From contig JXCB02000001.1 of NCBI GenBank assembly GCA_000828075.3, positions 1,162,412 through 1,226,411 on the forward strand: 64,000 bases of DNA, in the 5' to 3' direction. The notes under the pieces are model-generated. The model made no database searches. It had not been told where the DNA came from and saw only the letters and a list, made by a program, of their open reading frames with translations. The position numbers were made by a program, and so were the translations under genes. This DNA is from Tolypothrix campylonemoides VB511288. Its GTDB lineage: Bacteria > Cyanobacteriota > Cyanobacteriia > Cyanobacteriales > Nostocaceae. Below, piece by piece: positions 51,427-59,551 of the stretch (its first letter is position 1; every line of letters begins with the position of its first letter).

Positions 51427-52974
51427 ATGACGATGATCGGCTCCTTACTAGACCAGCGTTACCAGGTGGTTGAACTATTGGGTAAAGGCGGATTTGGTCA
51501 TACTTACATAGCGCAAGATACTCGTCGTCCTGGGAATCCCACTTGCGTTGTCAAGCATCTCAAACCTGCGACTAACGACCCCGATTTTTTACAAACAGCG
51601 AGACGCTTGTTTAGTAGGGAAGCCGAAGCTTTGGAAAAGCTAGGCAACCATGACCAAATTCCTCGGCTGTTAGCTTACTTTGAGGAAAACGAAGAATTCT
51701 TCTTGGTACAAGAGTTTATCGATGGACATCCGCTGTCTGTTGAGATGTTAAGCGGGAACCGTTGGGAGGAAAGTCAGGTCATTCAACTTCTGTATGAAAT
51801 TTTGCCTGTCCTAGACTTTATTCATAATAATAATGTTATCCATCGCGACCTCAAGCCCCAAAACATTATCCGCCGCCATTCCGACAATAAGCTCGTTCTG
51901 GTTGATTTCGGCGCTGTCAAACAGGTGCAGATGTACTCGCTCATGACTCCAGAACAGCAATTCAAAAACCAGACAATTGCTATTGGAACTCCAGGCTATA
52001 TGCCAAGTGAGCAAGCACAAGGTAGACCTCGTCCTAATAGTGATATTTATGCTCTTGGTATGATTGCTATCCAAGCCCTCACAGGCTTAAGTCCCAAGCA
52101 ACTAGCAGAAGATCCGACAAGCGGGGAAATTATCTGGCAACAATATGCTCAAGTCAGCGATCACTTGGCAGTTATCATCAGCAAAATGGTACGCCCATAC
52201 TATAAATATCGCTTCCACTTTGCAGACGAAGCGCTGGAAGCACTCGCCTCAATCACTCATCCCAACACACCAACAGCTATTGCTGGTACCGTCAAGCATG
52301 TCCTACGTAACTATTTACGAGAAGGGTATGTGTCAGCAAATAAAGTGATGCGATTGCCCGAAAGGGCACTGCGCTTCGCGCGATCGCTCCATAAACTCGC
52401 AAAACCTAGCCACACTCCACCAGATAACACAACAATTCCTGACGCCACTCTACCACCTGCATCCCCTGCACAGAGTACGGTGAAAATTCCTCCTCATTCA
52501 CCCGCCTCACCAAACAATTCTCCCTCAAGCCTTGATTTTCTTGATAAATATCGTCGCAAACTGCCATTACTTATTGCTGCAGGCGGCGGTATTGTTTTAG
52601 TTGTGTTTAGCATAATTTCTGCAAGTTCTCCACCACAGCAGCCCTCTGGTCAGACAGCAGATAATAAAATTTTACAAACAATAGAAGAAAAAACGAAAGT
52701 CACAACACAGAATAATACAACTGATCAGAACACAACACAGAATAATATACCTGAAGAAAAAAAAGAACAAAACAATTGTATTGTTGTGACGCGACCTGCA
52801 AATCTCCGTGCTGTTTCTGGGCGTAGGAGAACAGGAAAAGTTATAAAAGCAGGTACTCAGGTGACAGTTACTGGAAAACAAGATGGTGGCTGGATTGAAA
52901 TTACCACTCCCGAAGAGGGTTGGATTTGGGGGAGTCGGACAAAAAATACTTGCAAAGCACCGAGGAGCAAATAA
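51427..52974 (+). CDS. Membrane Ser/Thr protein kinase with SH3-like tail
   Basis: 515 residues. Hanks-type kinase domain (about 1-270): GKGGFGHTYIA, Lys in CVVKHLK, HRDLKPQNI, DFGAVK, GTPGYMPSEQ. A long Pro/Ser/Thr-rich linker leads to one membrane helix (PLLIAAGGGIVLVVFSIISA) and an extracytoplasmic SH3b-type domain (ANLRAVSGRRRTGKVIKAGTQVTVTGKQDGGWIEI). A palindromic repeat (52350-52387) is translated in frame as RLPERALRFARSL within the linker. I chose the ATG preceded by GAGGA; the frame extends 16 codons upstream from a TTG. Substrates unknown; the neighbouring FHA-cyclase is a candidate. Confidence 0.9.
   Translation: MTMIGSLLDQRYQVVELLGKGGFGHTYIAQDTRRPGNPTCVVKHLKPATNDPDFLQTARRLFSREAEALEKLGNHDQIPRLLAYFEENEEFFLVQEFIDGHPLSVEMLSGNRWEESQVIQLLYEILPVLDFIHNNNVIHRDLKPQNIIRRHSDNKLVLVDFGAVKQVQMYSLMTPEQQFKNQTIAIGTPGYMPSEQAQGRPRPNSDIYALGMIAIQALTGLSPKQLAEDPTSGEIIWQQYAQVSDHLAVIISKMVRPYYKYRFHFADEALEALASITHPNTPTAIAGTVKHVLRNYLREGYVSANKVMRLPERALRFARSLHKLAKPSHTPPDNTTIPDATLPPASPAQSTVKIPPHSPASPNNSPSSLDFLDKYRRKLPLLIAAGGGIVLVVFSIISASSPPQQPSGQTADNKILQTIEEKTKVTTQNNTTDQNTTQNNIPEEKKEQNNCIVVTRPANLRAVSGRRRTGKVIKAGTQVTVTGKQDGGWIEITTPEEGWIWGSRTKNTCKAPRSK
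52350..52387. repeat. Palindromic repeat inside the kinase gene
   Basis: GCGATTGCC (52350) and GCGATCGC (to 52387) bound CGAAAGGGCACTGCGCTTC. Same family as 12697-12733. Confidence 0.6.
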
Positions 52975-53115
52975 TACCAATTCAAAATTCAAAATTCAAA
53001 ATTAAGAAAGCGAGATATAATGAAATTTTGGGAGTGTGTATCTGTCGCATTCTTTTTTCACCCTTGGTATAAAAACCTTCACCTGTATGAGGGATAGGAA
53101 CTCGACGCTTAAAGA

Positions 53116-53988
53116 CTAAGAAAAGCTTTGCGTCTTAGCGTCTTTGCGCGAAACTAAAAAATGCGCGGCAGATGATTGAGTCATTTGTTTGATGACTTCT
53201 AAACCTGGCGGTGGAGTTCCACTCTCCATTCCCAGCCATAAAAGATACTCTATATTCCCAGCAGGACCAGTGACAGGCGACCAAGTTAAACCTTTGTACT
53301 TCCATCCCAATTCACCCGCCGCTTGCAACACCTGAAAAATAGCCTCAGCTTGGTCTTGAGAATCACGCACAACACCTTTTTTACCAACACGGTTTTTGCC
53401 GACTTCAAACTGTGGTTTCACCAACAACACAGCTTCACGCGGAAATTGCAGCAGCTGCCATAAAGCAGGCAAAATCTTAGTTAGGGAAATAAACGACACA
53501 TCAACCACCGCCAAATCAGCATATTCTCCCCGTTCAGAAGGGGGGGTTTGGGGGGGTACACCATATAACTCTTCTGGCTTGAGATACCGTAAATTCGTGC
53601 GTTCCTTCAAAATCACGCGAGAATCATTTCGCAAACGCCAGTCAACTTGTCCATAACCAACATCAACGCCGTAAACCAATTTTGCCCCAGCTTGCAACAG
53701 ACAATCAGTAAAGCCACCTGTAGAAATACCGCCATCCAAACAAACACGTCCTTCCACAGGAATCGCAAACACTTCCAATGCTTTGGCTAACTTTTCGCCG
53801 CCTCTGGAAACAAAGCGCGATCGCTCTTTAATCTGAATTTGCGCCGAAACATCAACTTCCGTACCAGGCTTATCAATCACCTGACCATCAACAGTCACTT
53901 CCCCCGCCTGAATTAACCTCTGTGCTAAAGCGCGGGAAGAACATAAATTAAGTTCTACTAACAGTGTATCGAGTCGTTGTTTAGCCAA
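53116..53988 (-). CDS. tlyA: TlyA family RNA methyltransferase
   Basis: 290 residues from a TTG start (MAKQRLDTLLVEL). The N-terminal S4 RNA-binding domain (SSRALAQRLIQAGEVTVDGQVIDKPG) is followed by an FtsJ-type methyltransferase domain with LDGGISTGGFTDCLLQAGA, GVDVGYGQVDW and KERTNLRYL. TlyA 2'-O-methylates cytidines in rRNA; some family members are called hemolysins. A repeat is read in frame as GVPPQTPPSERGEYADL, and the C-terminal SRKDAKTQSFS comes from a common GCGTCTTAGCG repeat. The DUF29 gene lies directly upstream on the same strand. Confidence 0.93.
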   Translation of the reverse strand: MAKQRLDTLLVELNLCSSRALAQRLIQAGEVTVDGQVIDKPGTEVDVSAQIQIKERSRFVSRGGEKLAKALEVFAIPVEGRVCLDGGISTGGFTDCLLQAGAKLVYGVDVGYGQVDWRLRNDSRVILKERTNLRYLKPEELYGVPPQTPPSERGEYADLAVVDVSFISLTKILPALWQLLQFPREAVLLVKPQFEVGKNRVGKKGVVRDSQDQAEAIFQVLQAAGELGWKYKGLTWSPVTGPAGNIEYLLWLGMESGTPPPGLEVIKQMTQSSAAHFLVSRKDAKTQSFS

Positions 53989-53994
53989 TTATCT

Positions 53995-54423
53995 TTACTC
54001 TTGTGGTAATATCAAAGCCAAGGCACGATTTATAATTTCTTCTTGATGAACCAGTTGTTCTAATTCTTCTGGTTGATAACGTCCTTCTTCTACTTCTAGG
54101 GAAGCCTCATCTATGGCATTTAAGTAAGCTTCTTGTAGACTTTCCAGCAATTCTTCAGTAGTTAAATAATAACCGCCTGCTTTGCCACGCTTATTTTTTC
54201 TCTGAATTTCCCGAACTGAATTGCGAATAGAAACGTCCCAAGAGCGAGTCGTACGGTTTTCTGCTTGCTGTTTAATCAGATGCAACAGCAGAATCACGGC
54301 ATAGCCACGAATGCTATCGATGATCTCTTGCTTGCTCATCTCTTCTAATTCTTCAACGATGACCAACGCTCCTTGAACATCTCCTTTTAGCAGCAAATGT
54401 TTTAACTCTAGTAATTCTTCCAT
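53995..54423 (-). CDS. DUF29 family protein
   Basis: 142 residues, helical, with ALVIVEELEEMSKQEIIDSIRGYAVILLLHLIKQQAE and WDVSIRNSVREIQRKNKRGKAGGYYLTTEELLESLQEAYLNAIDEASLE, the DUF29 pattern common in cyanobacteria. Function unknown. It ends 6 bp before the tlyA start, so the two are likely cotranscribed. I chose the ATG giving MEELLELKHLLLKG. A 10-bp-stem hairpin lies upstream (54524-54563). Confidence 0.85.
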   Translation of the reverse strand: MEELLELKHLLLKGDVQGALVIVEELEEMSKQEIIDSIRGYAVILLLHLIKQQAENRTTRSWDVSIRNSVREIQRKNKRGKAGGYYLTTEELLESLQEAYLNAIDEASLEVEEGRYQPEELEQLVHQEEIINRALALILPQE

Positions 54424-54523
54424 ATCCAGTGCCTCAATCGTTGGGCAACTTCTATTGTGGCGGATTTTCGGCGATGTTAATGGACTGGATTTGTAAACCG
54501 AATGTGTGACCAATCATAAATCA

Positions 54524-54563
54524 ATAGCCCCTAAAATGCTGTGTAGAGCCTTCTAGGGGCTAT
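54524..54563. terminator. Hairpin between DUF29 and an oxidoreductase gene
   Basis: ATAGCCCCTA (54524-54533) and TAGGGGCTAT (54554-54563) form a perfect 10-bp stem with a 20-base loop. There is no clear T run, so it may be an operator or a remnant repeat instead. Confidence 0.4.
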
Positions 54564-54754
54564 CTAGTGTACTAATAGTCACACAAGACCTTAATAGTTA
54601 TCATTTTGAAGGTTTTCTTGCATGAAATTTTGATGTAATCCAAATAACATTGATTCAAATCATCACCTTGATTATCCTAGTTCTAGGAACTGCATATACA
54701 GAGTCATTTGCGCCACGATCAACTCAACGCATTGGCAGAAAATAGGAATTATCA

Positions 54755-55774
54755 ATGCCTAATTCAATTAACCAACAAATCTTACTTAAAAGCCGCCCAG
54801 TTGGGGAACCAAAAGAAAGTGATTTCGCCCTGGTCGAAACCCCAATCACAGAACCAGGGGAAGGGGAAGTTCTCAACCGCACGATCTACCTGTCCCTCGA
54901 CCCCTATATGCGTGGTCGCATGAGCGATCGCGAATCTTATGCTACTCCGGTAGAATTGGGGTCTGTGATGGTTGGTGGCACAGTCAGCCAAGTGGTGAAA
55001 TCTAACCATCCCCAATTCTCAGCTGGAGACTTTGTGCTTAGTTATGACGGCTGGCAAGCCTATGGCGTATCGAAAGGCGAAACGTTGCGTAAGCTTGACC
55101 CCAATCAAGCGCCCATCTCCTATGCGTTGGGCATAACCGGGATGCCCGGAATGACGGCATACTTTGCGCTACTCGATATTGGGCAACCCCAAGCGGGCGA
55201 AACGGTTGTCGTTTCTGCTGCCTCTGGCGCAGTCGGTTGTGTAGCCGGTCAAATTGCCAAACTCAAAGGCTGTCGGGCAGTGGGGGTGGCTGGTAGTGAG
55301 GCGAAATGCGATTACGTCGTGAAAGAATTAGGGTTTGATGCCTGCATTAACCGCAAAACTCAAGACCTAAGTTCAGCACTGAAAGCTGCTTGTCCTAACG
55401 GAATCGACGTTTACTTTGACAATACAGCTGGTCCAATTTTAGAAGCTGTGTTGCAGCAGATTAATCTTGGGGCAAGAATACCACTGGTTGGTTTAATTTC
55501 GCAGTACAACGCAGAAAATTCTCCTCCTGGTCCTAATTTGATGCCACTGTTGGTTAAACGCGCTTTAATCAAAGGTTTTCTTGTTAGTGATTACCAACAC
55601 CGTCAGGCAGAGTTCATAAACGATGTTTCTCAGTGGTTGCAGGAAGATAAGCTCAAGTATAAAGAAGACGTTGTAGAGGGTCTGGAAAACGCTCCTCACG
55701 CCTTCATCGGTTTACTACAAGGGAAAAACTTTGGCAAACTGATTGTCAAAGTCAGTGACGATCCAACTCGATGA
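54755..55774 (+). CDS. NADP-dependent medium-chain oxidoreductase (2-alkenal/curcumin reductase type)
   Basis: 339 residues of the zinc-free MDR family. N-terminal GroES-like domain (LSLDPYMRGRM is the typical motif) and a Rossmann domain with VSAASGAVGCVAGQIAKLKGCRAVG and CDYVVKELGFDACINRK. Such enzymes reduce alpha,beta-unsaturated carbonyls with NADPH, for example reactive aldehydes from lipid peroxidation. No zinc ligands are present. It is followed downstream by an aldehyde dehydrogenase gene, so both may handle aldehydes. Confidence 0.9.
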   Translation: MPNSINQQILLKSRPVGEPKESDFALVETPITEPGEGEVLNRTIYLSLDPYMRGRMSDRESYATPVELGSVMVGGTVSQVVKSNHPQFSAGDFVLSYDGWQAYGVSKGETLRKLDPNQAPISYALGITGMPGMTAYFALLDIGQPQAGETVVVSAASGAVGCVAGQIAKLKGCRAVGVAGSEAKCDYVVKELGFDACINRKTQDLSSALKAACPNGIDVYFDNTAGPILEAVLQQINLGARIPLVGLISQYNAENSPPGPNLMPLLVKRALIKGFLVSDYQHRQAEFINDVSQWLQEDKLKYKEDVVEGLENAPHAFIGLLQGKNFGKLIVKVSDDPTR

Positions 55775-56248
55775 ACACGCCTTAGAAATGAGTTACAAGC
55801 AATCCTATTTGAGGTGTGAGATGCCAGCACTTCAGAACCCCGACTTCTCTAAAAAGTCGGGGTTCTCGCCTTTCGTCGCATTTGCACCTCGTGTTTCTCT
55901 ACTGGTTTGTCTTATAGCAAGAATTAGCGGAAATCGATGCTATCTGCGCCCAGCGATTCTCACACAGACGTTACGCGATCGCAATTCCCGATATACATCT
56001 ATTGCCAGAGCTAACGCATCCTAGCACATTGGCGATCGTACTAAAAAGTAGTCATAAGAACTCCAGGAAGGTATCCTCAAACACACAATATTGAACTTGC
56101 GTCCTAACCATAGGGAAGATGAAACAGAAGCGCGATCGCAGCTACAACATACATACCATAACGCATTCGGTTTTTGTGAGATACGTCTGATTCAGTCTGG
56201 AGCATCGGGAAGCAGTATCCAAACTCAAACCGATAAGGAGACTTTTTT
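55775..56248. other. Intergenic region with one palindromic repeat
   Basis: Contains the GAACCCCGACTT/AAGTCGGGGTTC palindrome at 55835-55865 and GCGATCGC-type octamers. No gene. Confidence 0.5.
55835..55865. repeat. Short copy of the CCCCGACTT palindrome
   Basis: GAACCCCGACTT (55835-55846) and AAGTCGGGGTTC (55854-55865), 12-bp perfect arms. It shares the core, but not the flanks, of 675-767. Confidence 0.75.
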
Positions 56249-57760
56249 ATGACCACAACGACCCCAAACCGAACGACCGACTCAACTTCCAATGCACCCG
56301 CTCCCTACACCGGATTTGATCGCTTATTCATCGGCGGACATTGGGTCACAGGTCGCTCTGAACACAAATTGCGACCGATCAACCCGTACCGCCAAGACGT
56401 GATTATGGAAATTCCGGCGGCGGACAAACGCGATCTCGAAGATGCCTATCAAGAAGCTCAACGTGCTCAAGTGGCGTGGGCGGAGACATTGCCCAGTGAG
56501 CGATCGCTGCTCATGCGTCGTGCAACTGACATTATGGATGCCCGTCGTGAGGAGATTATTTCGTGGTCGATCCGGGAGGCGGGTAGCCCGCGCAAGAAGG
56601 CAATGCTGGAATGGAAGGTAGCGCGTGATGTGATGGAACAGGCTGTTTCGGCTCCCTATGGTGCTGAGGGGCGCATTCTCCCCTCTGACATTCCGGGTAA
56701 AGAAAGCCGGGTTTATCGCCGTCCAGTGGGTGTAGTAGCTGTAGTCAGCCCCTGGGACTTTGCCCTCAACCTTGCTAATCGCTCGGTCGCCCCTGCCCTG
56801 GCGCTGGGAAACGCGGTCGTGCTGAAACCACCCTCGAATACTCCCGTCACGGGTGGTCTGATCTTTGCCAAGATCTTTGAGGAAGCGGGACTTCCCCCCG
56901 GTGTGCTTAGCGTTGTGGCAGGTCCAGCCCGCGAGATTGGGGATGCGTTCGTGAGCCACCCCATCCCGCGTGTCATTACCTTTACCGGCTCGACAAAAGC
57001 CGGTCGGCATATTGGGGAACTGGCAATGACTAGCCCCATCATGAAACGGGCTTCGCTCGAACTCGGCGGTAACAGTCCGCTGGTCGTTTTAGACGACGCC
57101 GATCTGGAACTGGCGGTAAATGCTGCCGTGTTTGGTAAGTTCTTGAACTCAGGTCAAATCTGCATGAGTATAAATCGGCTGATCGTCGATGAGCGTGTCT
57201 ATGACGAGTTTGTCGATCGCTTTGTTGATCGCGTCCGTAATTTAAAGATGGGCGACCCGAACGATCCGGATACTGATATTGGTCCTATCATCAATGAAGC
57301 TCAGTTGAATTCCCACCTCAAGCACATTCAACAAGCACATCAGGAGGGTGCTTGTCAACTACTCGGTGGCGACCCTGATGGACTCATGCTACCGCCGCAC
57401 GTCTTTGTCGATGTCAACAATCAGATGTCGGTGGCGCGTGAGGAGATGTTCGGACCTATCGTCTCCATCATTAAAGCCCGCGATGAAGCACAAGCCTTGC
57501 AGGTTGCAAACGACACCGAGTACGGCTTATCGAGTGCAGTGTTCACCCGCGATGAGGGACGTGGACTGCGCTTTGCGTTGGGAATGCAAGCGGGGATGAC
57601 GCACATCAACGATCAGACGGTAAACGACCTCCCGAATGCTCCCTTTGGCGGCGAGAAGAATAGCGGGATAGGACGTTTTGGTGGCAATTGGGCGATCGAG
57701 GAGTTCACCACCGATCACTGGATTACCGTGCAGCATACCCCGCGTACCTACTCCATCTGA
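56249..57760 (+). CDS. Aldehyde dehydrogenase (benzaldehyde/vanillin dehydrogenase-like)
   Basis: 503 residues. Catalytic Glu in LELGGNSP and Cys in NSGQICMS, with the cofactor-binding block SPWDFALNLANRSVAPALALGNAVVLKP and C-terminal PFGGEKNSGIGRFGG. Overall it looks like aromatic aldehyde dehydrogenases rather than SSADH. Its GC content is clearly higher than that of its neighbours, which may indicate transfer or selection on codon use. The SD-like AAGGAGAC precedes the ATG. Substrate unknown. Confidence 0.9.
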   Translation: MTTTTPNRTTDSTSNAPAPYTGFDRLFIGGHWVTGRSEHKLRPINPYRQDVIMEIPAADKRDLEDAYQEAQRAQVAWAETLPSERSLLMRRATDIMDARREEIISWSIREAGSPRKKAMLEWKVARDVMEQAVSAPYGAEGRILPSDIPGKESRVYRRPVGVVAVVSPWDFALNLANRSVAPALALGNAVVLKPPSNTPVTGGLIFAKIFEEAGLPPGVLSVVAGPAREIGDAFVSHPIPRVITFTGSTKAGRHIGELAMTSPIMKRASLELGGNSPLVVLDDADLELAVNAAVFGKFLNSGQICMSINRLIVDERVYDEFVDRFVDRVRNLKMGDPNDPDTDIGPIINEAQLNSHLKHIQQAHQEGACQLLGGDPDGLMLPPHVFVDVNNQMSVAREEMFGPIVSIIKARDEAQALQVANDTEYGLSSAVFTRDEGRGLRFALGMQAGMTHINDQTVNDLPNAPFGGEKNSGIGRFGGNWAIEEFTTDHWITVQHTPRTYSI

Positions 57761-57825
57761 TAAATAAGCACCAGTTGAAAGGGGATAGGGTAAGAAACTG
57801 TAACTTAATTCCTAATCACCTCTTC

Positions 57826-57975
57826 TCATAGTTCATCTTTTTGAAGAGGTTCTATGGCGTTCCGCCACGCTTCGCTATCAGCAATCAATTGATCAACAAA
57901 TTCTCTTAGCCGTTCTTGCCAGTTGGGGACGGCTTTAAGTTTTTCCCTTACTCCTGGCAAGACTTTGAACTGTAC
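57826..57975 (-). pseudogene. C-terminal fragment of an unrecognised protein
   Basis: A minus-strand frame of about 50 codons (FKVLPGVREKLKAVPNWQERL, then DQLIADSEAWRNAIEPLQKDEL, ending at a TGA) looks protein-like, but begins after a TGA without ATG or GTG; a TTG is possible. It is probably a remnant. Confidence 0.35.
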
Positions 57976-57990
57976 CGGTTTTACGCGCGA

Positions 57991-58254
57991 TCAATAAAGA
58001 CGACACTCTTGAGAAGAATCACTGTTATCAGTAGGCAATCCTACCTCAGCCTCCGCACGGTTCAGCATTGACTCATGCAGGTGTTTTTCATGATGACGTT
58101 GCTGCGCCATTAACTCCCGTGCTTCTTCTTGAGTCATAGCGTCTGTCCCACTAGGATGTGCTGCTTCAGCACGATTGAGCATTGATTCGTGCAAGTGTTC
58201 GTCATGCTGGCGCTGTTGAACCATTAATTCCCGTGCTTTATCTTGAGTACTCAT
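57991..58254 (-). CDS. Small GifA-like protein with two repeated modules
   Basis: 87 residues. Two modules share the ARELM-Q-QR-H--HLHESMLNRAEA pattern, at about residues 7-31 and 45-69. The first five residues MSTQD and the ARELM...SMLNR pattern resemble GifA (MSTQEKARALM...SMLERTG) encoded 3 kb away. It lacks the GifA C-terminal YDRSNAAMS and is more acidic. It could be a relative that binds glutamine synthetase or another partner; this is inference. It sits on the minus strand before apcF. Confidence 0.65.
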   Translation of the reverse strand: MSTQDKARELMVQQRQHDEHLHESMLNRAEAAHPSGTDAMTQEEARELMAQQRHHEKHLHESMLNRAEAEVGLPTDNSDSSQECRLY

Positions 58255-58414
58255 GCAATTTTCTCTCATCAATATTTAAATTGTCCTTCTATTTTGCAAC
58301 TTAAAAAACTAAAGCAAAAGGTTAATCTGATAAATAAAACACAAATTGACAAAAAACAATTTATCGCAACTTAGATGCAGCTAATATTGTTATGTGGTGA
58401 ACACTCTCTATATC

Positions 58415-58509
58415 AGGTGGCGGAGTTTCACTCTCGATTCCCAACTATAAGAAATACTCTATATTCCCAGCAGGACCCAGGCGACCAAGTTAAACCCTTG
58501 TACTTCCAT
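58415..58509. pseudogene. Fragment of tlyA
   Basis: About 95 bp match tlyA at 53205-53305, including ATACTCTATATTCCCAGCAG and GGCGACCAAGTTAAACC, with one 5-bp deletion and a few changes. No frame covers it. It is a copied piece of the tlyA 3' half, 5 kb from the source. Confidence 0.8.
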
Positions 58510-58510
58510 G

Positions 58511-58542
58511 TAAAAAAAGCGAGTTTCCCTGAGGAAACTCGC
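58511..58542 (-). terminator. Rho-independent terminator of apcF
   Basis: On the minus strand GCGAGTTTCC (58542-58533 side) pairs with GGAAACTCGC, four-base loop, followed by seven T (58518-58512). It lies 135 bp after the apcF stop. A weaker T run on the other side may allow use in both directions. Confidence 0.8.
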
Positions 58543-58676
58543 CTTATTTTAAAACCAACAGAGCAAACTAGTGGAGCACGACAGAAATAACTACATAGCT
58601 AGGAACAGGTTAAAAACCTGATTCTGTAAAAATTTTTCTCTCCTGACTCCTGAATTCTGACTTCTGACTCCTTGTA

Positions 58677-59186
58677 CTAGATATCTTGTTCGCTCAACTC
58701 TCTAGTCATATAATCAAACGGCTCATCTACAAAGCTCGTATTGGCAACACCTGCTGCAGCCACTTGCTCCTTGACAATATCCTTCATAATTTGGATACCG
58801 CGAACCGTGGGACCAATGGGTACCCCCAGAGAATTGTAAGTTTCGCGCAGCCCTTGCAACACACGCTCATCCAGCACATCCGTATTGCCAGCAACAAGAG
58901 CATAGGTAGCATAGCGCAGGTAGTAGTCCATATCCCGCAGACAAGCCGCATAACGGCGAGTTGTGTAGGCATTCCCACCAGGACGAATTAACTCTGGCTG
59001 TTCTTCAAATAACTTAGAACCAGCCTGCTTAACTAGTGCCGCCGCATTTGAATTGATAGCCGCCGCTGCTTGCACGCGTGCCGTACCGCTTTCAAAGTAA
59101 GACTTGAGGCTGTCCAGCGCGTTCCTGTCGAAATATCGACCCGCAACGTCATAATTCTTAATTAAACTTGTGACTGCATCCCGCAT
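58677..59186 (-). CDS. apcF: Allophycocyanin beta-18 subunit
   Basis: 169 residues. Phycobiliprotein fold with chromophore Cys82 in YAACLRDMDYYLRYATYA. MRDAVTSLIKNYDVAGRYFD and the C-terminus FVDEPFDYMTRELSE distinguish ApcF from the major ApcB. ApcF with ApcE makes the terminal emitter of the phycobilisome core, which passes energy to photosystem II. Monocistronic, transcribed away from glnA, with a strong terminator. No other phycobilisome genes are in the window, as usual for apcF. Confidence 0.96.
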   Translation of the reverse strand: MRDAVTSLIKNYDVAGRYFDRNALDSLKSYFESGTARVQAAAAINSNAAALVKQAGSKLFEEQPELIRPGGNAYTTRRYAACLRDMDYYLRYATYALVAGNTDVLDERVLQGLRETYNSLGVPIGPTVRGIQIMKDIVKEQVAAAGVANTSFVDEPFDYMTRELSEQDI

Positions 59187-59411
59187 TCCTTTTTCTCCTA
59201 ATCAATCCTTTCTATGGTTTGATATTAATCTGACAGCTTTTAGCAAAGCTGCAACTTAAAAGTGCCTCTTGTCAAAGAAGCTCCAGCACAAAAACAATCT
59301 ATAGCGCTAATTAAGGATTCTATGCTAAAGTTGACCCCTGCAAGATGAACTGTCTACTTTTGTAAAACTAGTTAAGGAAAGGTTAAACATAACCTTTCAA
59401 ACTGATGTTTT

Positions 59412-59425
59412 GTTACAAACAATAC
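59412..59425 (+). promoter_or_regulatory. NtcA-type box upstream of glnA
   Basis: GTTACAAACAATAC fits GTA-N8-TAC with one change (GTT). TACGAT at 59450-59455 is about 25 bp on and can serve as -10, the class II NtcA-activated layout. The glnA ATG is 127 bp downstream. It resembles the known Anabaena glnA site GTAACAAAGACTAC. Confidence 0.6.
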
Positions 59426-59551
59426 AAAATACTCCAATTTTAAATCCTTACGATATTCTAGGTGTCTCGTGGATTTGGATTTACAAGCCGGGTCAACATG
59501 CTTTGAACACTCTGGTTTTACTATGAATAAATCGGCAGATAAGGAGTAACC

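Noticed and set aside
56324-57042. Long minus-strand frames opposite the aldehyde dehydrogenase
   Set aside because: Shadow frames of a GC-richer gene; the plus strand has all catalytic motifs.
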